Source: Methanobacteriota archaeon
GTDB taxonomy: Archaea; Thermoplasmatota; Poseidoniia; Poseidoniales; Thalassarchaeaceae
DNA: 64,000 nt
Assembly (NCBI GenBank): GCA_018650285.1
Contig: JABIGF010000021.1
Span: 62,001 to 126,000, forward strand
Direction: 5' to 3'
A program made the position numbers and the translations under genes. The notes below the pieces were generated by a model, which saw only the letters and a list, made by a program, of their open reading frames with translations, was not told where the DNA came from and did not search any database. Positions 60,860 through 64,000 of the stretch are shown here, piece by piece. Within the stretch, counting starts at the first letter, position 1. The number at the start of each line of letters is the position of its first letter.

Positions 60860-62308
60860 CTACATCTTCAGAGTATCTGGCCCACCAAGTGGCAACTCAG
60901 TCAATGGCCCCAATGGGCCACGAAGAGCAGGCCCTGCGGACAGTGTGCCAATAATCGCTTCAGTATTGTAGATATTATGTGATAATGCAATCCAAGGCCT
61001 GCCTTCAATATCTATCACGACATCAATGAAATCTCCAAAGCCGCCACAACGAACTGAACCGCAATCTTCTGTCTCATCAAGATAATCCGATTTCACATTG
61101 ACTGCAACCGTTGTTATCAGTGGATTCTCAGCATAAGCATCCGTAATCATACCCATGTAACCAGACCATTCTGAATGATTTGACTCACCAATGTAGCCAA
61201 ACACAACTCTTCCATCTGCCCCACCAGCTATCGTTGGGAATCCTGTATAGTTTACACCTAGCGGCGCAACCATCAGTGGCTCAGACCAAGTATCACCTTG
61301 GTCTGAGGAAAACGAGTAGTATGGCAAATCATCTGTAGCGACCCAAAGCGCGTGAACATTGTCGCCTTCATCTGTCCCAATAGCAACTTCATGCCCACGC
61401 GATTGATGCTGTGTGTCAATCGTATGCTCGCTCCAAGTGCGACCTCCATCAGTAGAGCGGTATGCGGCAGGGCCATCGCAAGAAGGATTTCCACGATATA
61501 TCGCCCCATCATTTGCGCCGATTAAGTGGCCGTGAAGGCCGGCGCATTGTGAAACACCATTTGGCCAACCTGGAACTTGTCCTTCCCAAGTCATCCCCCC
61601 ATCGAGTGAAGTGTCACAAAAAGCACCTAGTGGACCTTGGTTACCCGTGTTGATACAGAAAACATAGATTGTTTCATGAAATAGCGGGCCAGAAAAATCG
61701 GGACCAGGAGGAACCGAAGCAACTGATTGATGGTCTTGAGGGGTGTAAACACCTGATGCAGGGAAAGGGGCGCTCCAACTATCACCTTCATTGTCGGACC
61801 ATTCAACAAACATTGTTGCCAATGCGTGCATATCGAATTTCATGATACGGTCAGTCCACGGGTCAACATAGACGTACGGGTCGTTAGAGTTGGCAATTTG
61901 TCCTGTAGCACCAGTCAGAAATGGCCCTACATCTTCCCAGTTTTGACCCTGGTCTTGACTACGAATAATGTGTGTACCCATCCCCAAACCATTGTGGTTA
62001 GTAAAGACGATAGTGCCTGAAGAAGTGACTCCAATAGTTGGTTCAAAAGTATCGTATCCAGTGCCATAATAGGTCCCTAGTGACCAAATTGGCGTCATGT
62101 TTGTTGACAAGTTTAGTTGGTCTGCTGACATATCAAGTGCGTTTGTCCAGTTTGAAAAATGATAGAATGTGTTGTTAGCGATTGGCTGGTCAAAATCGAA
62201 CACTGACGGCTCTTTCTCAACTAGTGGTTCATCCTTTCCAAAACAGCCAGAAATTGCAGGTGCAATCATTGTGAGCAGAACCAACATCGCAAAGGCACGT
62301 GGTCGCAT
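60860..62308 (-). CDS. sialidase-like (Asp-box beta-propeller) lipoprotein
   Basis: A lipobox 'ISGC' follows the signal segment (residues 1-21), so the protein is likely lipid-anchored outside. Five Asp-box repeats, S-x-D-x-G-x-x-W ('SQDQGQNWED', 'SDNEGDSWSAP', 'SLDGGMTWEG', 'STDGGRTWSEH', 'SSDQGDTWSEP'), mark a BNR beta-propeller of about six blades. True sialidases also need three Arg and a Tyr/Glu pair; I could not locate a full set, so binding or other hydrolase action is as likely. Convergent with the rhodanese gene. Confidence 0.8.
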   Translation of the reverse strand: MRPRAFAMLVLLTMIAPAISGCFGKDEPLVEKEPSVFDFDQPIANNTFYHFSNWTNALDMSADQLNLSTNMTPIWSLGTYYGTGYDTFEPTIGVTSSGTIVFTNHNGLGMGTHIIRSQDQGQNWEDVGPFLTGATGQIANSNDPYVYVDPWTDRIMKFDMHALATMFVEWSDNEGDSWSAPFPASGVYTPQDHQSVASVPPGPDFSGPLFHETIYVFCINTGNQGPLGAFCDTSLDGGMTWEGQVPGWPNGVSQCAGLHGHLIGANDGAIYRGNPSCDGPAAYRSTDGGRTWSEHTIDTQHQSRGHEVAIGTDEGDNVHALWVATDDLPYYSFSSDQGDTWSEPLMVAPLGVNYTGFPTIAGGADGRVVFGYIGESNHSEWSGYMGMITDAYAENPLITTVAVNVKSDYLDETEDCGSVRCGGFGDFIDVVIDIEGRPWIALSHNIYNTEAIIGTLSAGPALRGPLGPLTELPLGGPDTLKM

Positions 62309-62420
62309 GATGCGGCGAATGCCAACCTAACTTCAATCGTTCGGTGAGGCCGAGTCAGAGTTAACACAGGAGATGTTAGCAAATCGAGGGTTTTCACCCT
62401 TCATCTTCATCATCTGGAAA

Positions 62421-63818
62421 TTATTCAGAATCTTCTTTTTGTGAAACAGTACCAAGATATTCAGGAAGTTCAACCCCTGCATTGGCAGCCACATCATGGA
62501 TCGGTGGTAGGCTCTTGACAAGACTACTGATGAAATTGGATGTTGAACTTCCATCTCCATCACCGCCAGAATCCCAAACTGTGATATTGTCAATCTTCAG
62601 ATTCTTGATTGCTTCAACCTGTGCCTCAACCATAGACTCAATCTTCTCTACCATGAGTAAAGTTGCTGCAGCCTTAGGGTCGCCTCCAGCACCGGCCACT
62701 AAACTCTTGTAACCAGTTGCTTTTGCTTCCAACACCTTCTGCACACCTTCTGCTTCAGCAGTATATCGTGCTAGAATTGCATCTGCTTCACCCTGTGCAA
62801 TACGGCGTTGGCGTTCTGCCTCAGCATCTGCAGCAATTTCAATTTGAGTCTTGGCAATCTCTTCACGCACAATCTCATCTGCACGCATACGCTCCTGCTC
62901 AAGCAGGTACTGTGCTTTCTGAACTTCCATCTCTGCAATTCTTCGAGCAACTTCAGCACGACGCATTGCTTCGGCTTCTTTCTCTGCTAATCCAGCATTG
63001 TATTCTGCAATGTTAGCCTTGGCAGTGTTCTCACCCTCGATTGCCAGTGCTTCTTGGCCTTGCACGAAAATACGCTGGTCTGCTCTAGCAGCCTTCTTTC
63101 CTTTCTCTGCCTCAGCCTCGTTTTCTGCAACTTGAATATCACGTGCACGGTTTGCTTGTGCAGAACCAATTGCACCATCACGGTCTGCAACTGCGACATC
63201 TGCTTTTGCAGCGTTAACTGCAGTAGCAGCTGCCTTCATACCGATGCTCTCAATGTATTCTGAATCGTCAGTAATATCTGTGATGTTGACGTTAATGAGG
63301 TACAATCCCAACTTGTGCAATTCATGCCCAACGTTGAGTGTGATTCGCTCAAGGAAATTGTCACGGTCTTGGTTAATCTGCTCAATTGTCAAAGAAGCAA
63401 CAGTCAAACGAAGTTGACCAAAAATAATTTCAGAAGCCATCTCCTCAATTTGCGATTTATTCAAATGTAGAAGACGCTCTGCAGCATTGTTCATGATGAG
63501 CGGGTCTGTACTAACACCCACAGTAAAAGTTGACGGGACGTGAATTCGAATATTCTGTAGTGATAGTGCATTGGTTAGGTTAATCTGAATGGTCATCGGG
63601 ACCAAACTGAGTTTCTTATAATCCTGAATCAATGGCCAAACCATCGTTGCACCACCATGGATACAACGAGATGCCCTACCACCTTTGACGCGACCGTAAA
63701 CGACCAATATTTCGTCAGATGCACATCGTTTGTAACGAGTTACAATCATAATAAACCCGAAAGCGAATAACAATAGTGTGCTAAATAAAATAATTACTAA
63801 CCATGTTTCTGCTGCCAT
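62421..63818 (-). CDS. flotillin/SPFH-family membrane protein
   Basis: A 465-aa protein: one N-terminal membrane helix (about residues 6-26), an SPFH/band 7 domain (about 30-200, with 'LYLINVNITDITDDSEYIE'), a long Ala/Glu-rich coiled coil (about 210-390) with the 'AEAEAE' style of flotillins, and a Gly/Ser tail. Flotillins form membrane microdomain scaffolds. A GAGGTGG SD lies upstream, and the NfeD-like gene just before it is the usual genomic partner. Confidence 0.92.
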   Translation of the reverse strand: MAAETWLVIILFSTLLLFAFGFIMIVTRYKRCASDEILVVYGRVKGGRASRCIHGGATMVWPLIQDYKKLSLVPMTIQINLTNALSLQNIRIHVPSTFTVGVSTDPLIMNNAAERLLHLNKSQIEEMASEIIFGQLRLTVASLTIEQINQDRDNFLERITLNVGHELHKLGLYLINVNITDITDDSEYIESIGMKAAATAVNAAKADVAVADRDGAIGSAQANRARDIQVAENEAEAEKGKKAARADQRIFVQGQEALAIEGENTAKANIAEYNAGLAEKEAEAMRRAEVARRIAEMEVQKAQYLLEQERMRADEIVREEIAKTQIEIAADAEAERQRRIAQGEADAILARYTAEAEGVQKVLEAKATGYKSLVAGAGGDPKAAATLLMVEKIESMVEAQVEAIKNLKIDNITVWDSGGDGDGSSTSNFISSLVKSLPPIHDVAANAGVELPEYLGTVSQKEDSE

Positions 63819-63827
63819 TTTTCCACC

Positions 63828-64000
63828 TCATTCCTCTTCACTTACTAACTCATCGCCGTCACTTAATAATTCAACAATCAGTGTTGAACCAATTACGTCG
63901 ACGACTTTGATAAATTCGCCTGTATCAATATGCAGGCTCTTGTCTTTGGCACGTGCCGTCAATGTACGAAGTGTACCATCTACGGCAACCTGGACCTTGC
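63828..64000 (-). CDS. NfeD-like protein, C-terminal end (start outside window)
   Basis: Not in the ORF track because fewer than 60 codons fall in the window. On the minus strand the last 57 codons read KVQVAVDGTLRT...ending ELVSEEE, with 'HIDTGEFIKVVDVIGSTLIVEL' as the five-strand OB-fold of NfeD C-termini. It ends nine bases before the flotillin start; NfeD and flotillin genes are a common pair. The protease or membrane part lies beyond the window. Confidence 0.75.
   Translation of the reverse strand, partial: KVQVAVDGTLRTLTARAKDKSLHIDTGEFIKVVDVIGSTLIVELLSDGDELVSEEE

Overview
The window reads as a stretch of archaeal chromosome. The information-processing genes are archaeal: class I LysRS, aRF1 with NIKS and GGQ motifs, aIF2-beta, the tRNA C56 methyltransferase aTrm56, a NOG1-type GTPase, archaeal UMP kinase and a GfcR-like regulator. 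They are mixed with many bacterial-type metabolic genes and very large surface proteins with Ca-binding 'DxDxDGxxD' repeats. That mix best fits a planktonic euryarchaeote of the Marine Group II / Poseidoniia type; the placement is inferred from gene content, not from a tree. Genes are densely packed, no gap between genes exceeds 300 bases, and no CRISPR array, IS element or prophage was seen. Many internal operon genes carry a GGTGA-type Shine-Dalgarno (SD), which moves several true starts downstream of the ORF-track starts.

Layout. 1-1115: end of an XPD/DinG-type helicase and a possible Hsp20-like protein. 1167-14916 (minus): a 3005-aa surface protein with a transglutaminase-like domain, a NYN/Regnase-like RNase, and a 986-aa membrane-anchored surface protein. 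15161-16440: tRNA-Leu(UAA) and two pterin genes (FolB-like, FolM-like). 16634-23328: lipA, E1-alpha, E1-beta, E2, E3, lipB, a complete 2-oxoacid dehydrogenase plus lipoylation operon. 23372-29022: BI-1-like protein, aminotransferase, UbiX, membrane-anchored M28 peptidase, parvulin, thioredoxin-like and zinc-binding proteins. 29027-43433: ArgRS, aRF1, UMP kinase, zinc ribbons (one only 38 aa), NOG1, a 2Fe-2S ferredoxin, PEP synthase, aIF2-beta, dUTPase, GfcR-like, LysRS. 43451-51857: carAB with a small basic protein downstream, aTrm56, folP, a TraB-family protein. 51896-53128: thiolase. 53131-60856: a sulfur gene block. 60860-64000: an Asp-box lipoprotein, a flotillin and the end of an NfeD-like partner.

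How the genes work together. The most distinctive system is the seven-gene minus-strand sulfur operon: ArsR regulator, TusA, DsrE-like protein, rhodanese-MBL persulfide dioxygenase-like protein, a fused FeS/NrfD membrane subunit, a molybdopterin catalytic subunit without a Tat signal, and a TauE/SafE exporter. A single-domain rhodanese is divergent from it across a promoter region dense in inverted repeats. I infer that sulfane sulfur carried in the cytoplasm by TusA/DsrE is oxidised, that a molybdoenzyme couples to the membrane quinone pool, and that a sulfur oxyanion is exported. Other linked functions are pyruvate or branched-chain 2-oxoacid oxidation with self-sufficient lipoylation, bacterial-type pterin/folate steps (FolB, FolM, FolP) and pyrimidine metabolism (CarAB, UMP kinase, dUTPase).

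A second, unexpected pattern is a series of short perfect inverted repeats (5-8 bp arms, often a 3-nt loop) beside or over the translation starts of transcription-leading genes, several enclosing the SD or the start codon.
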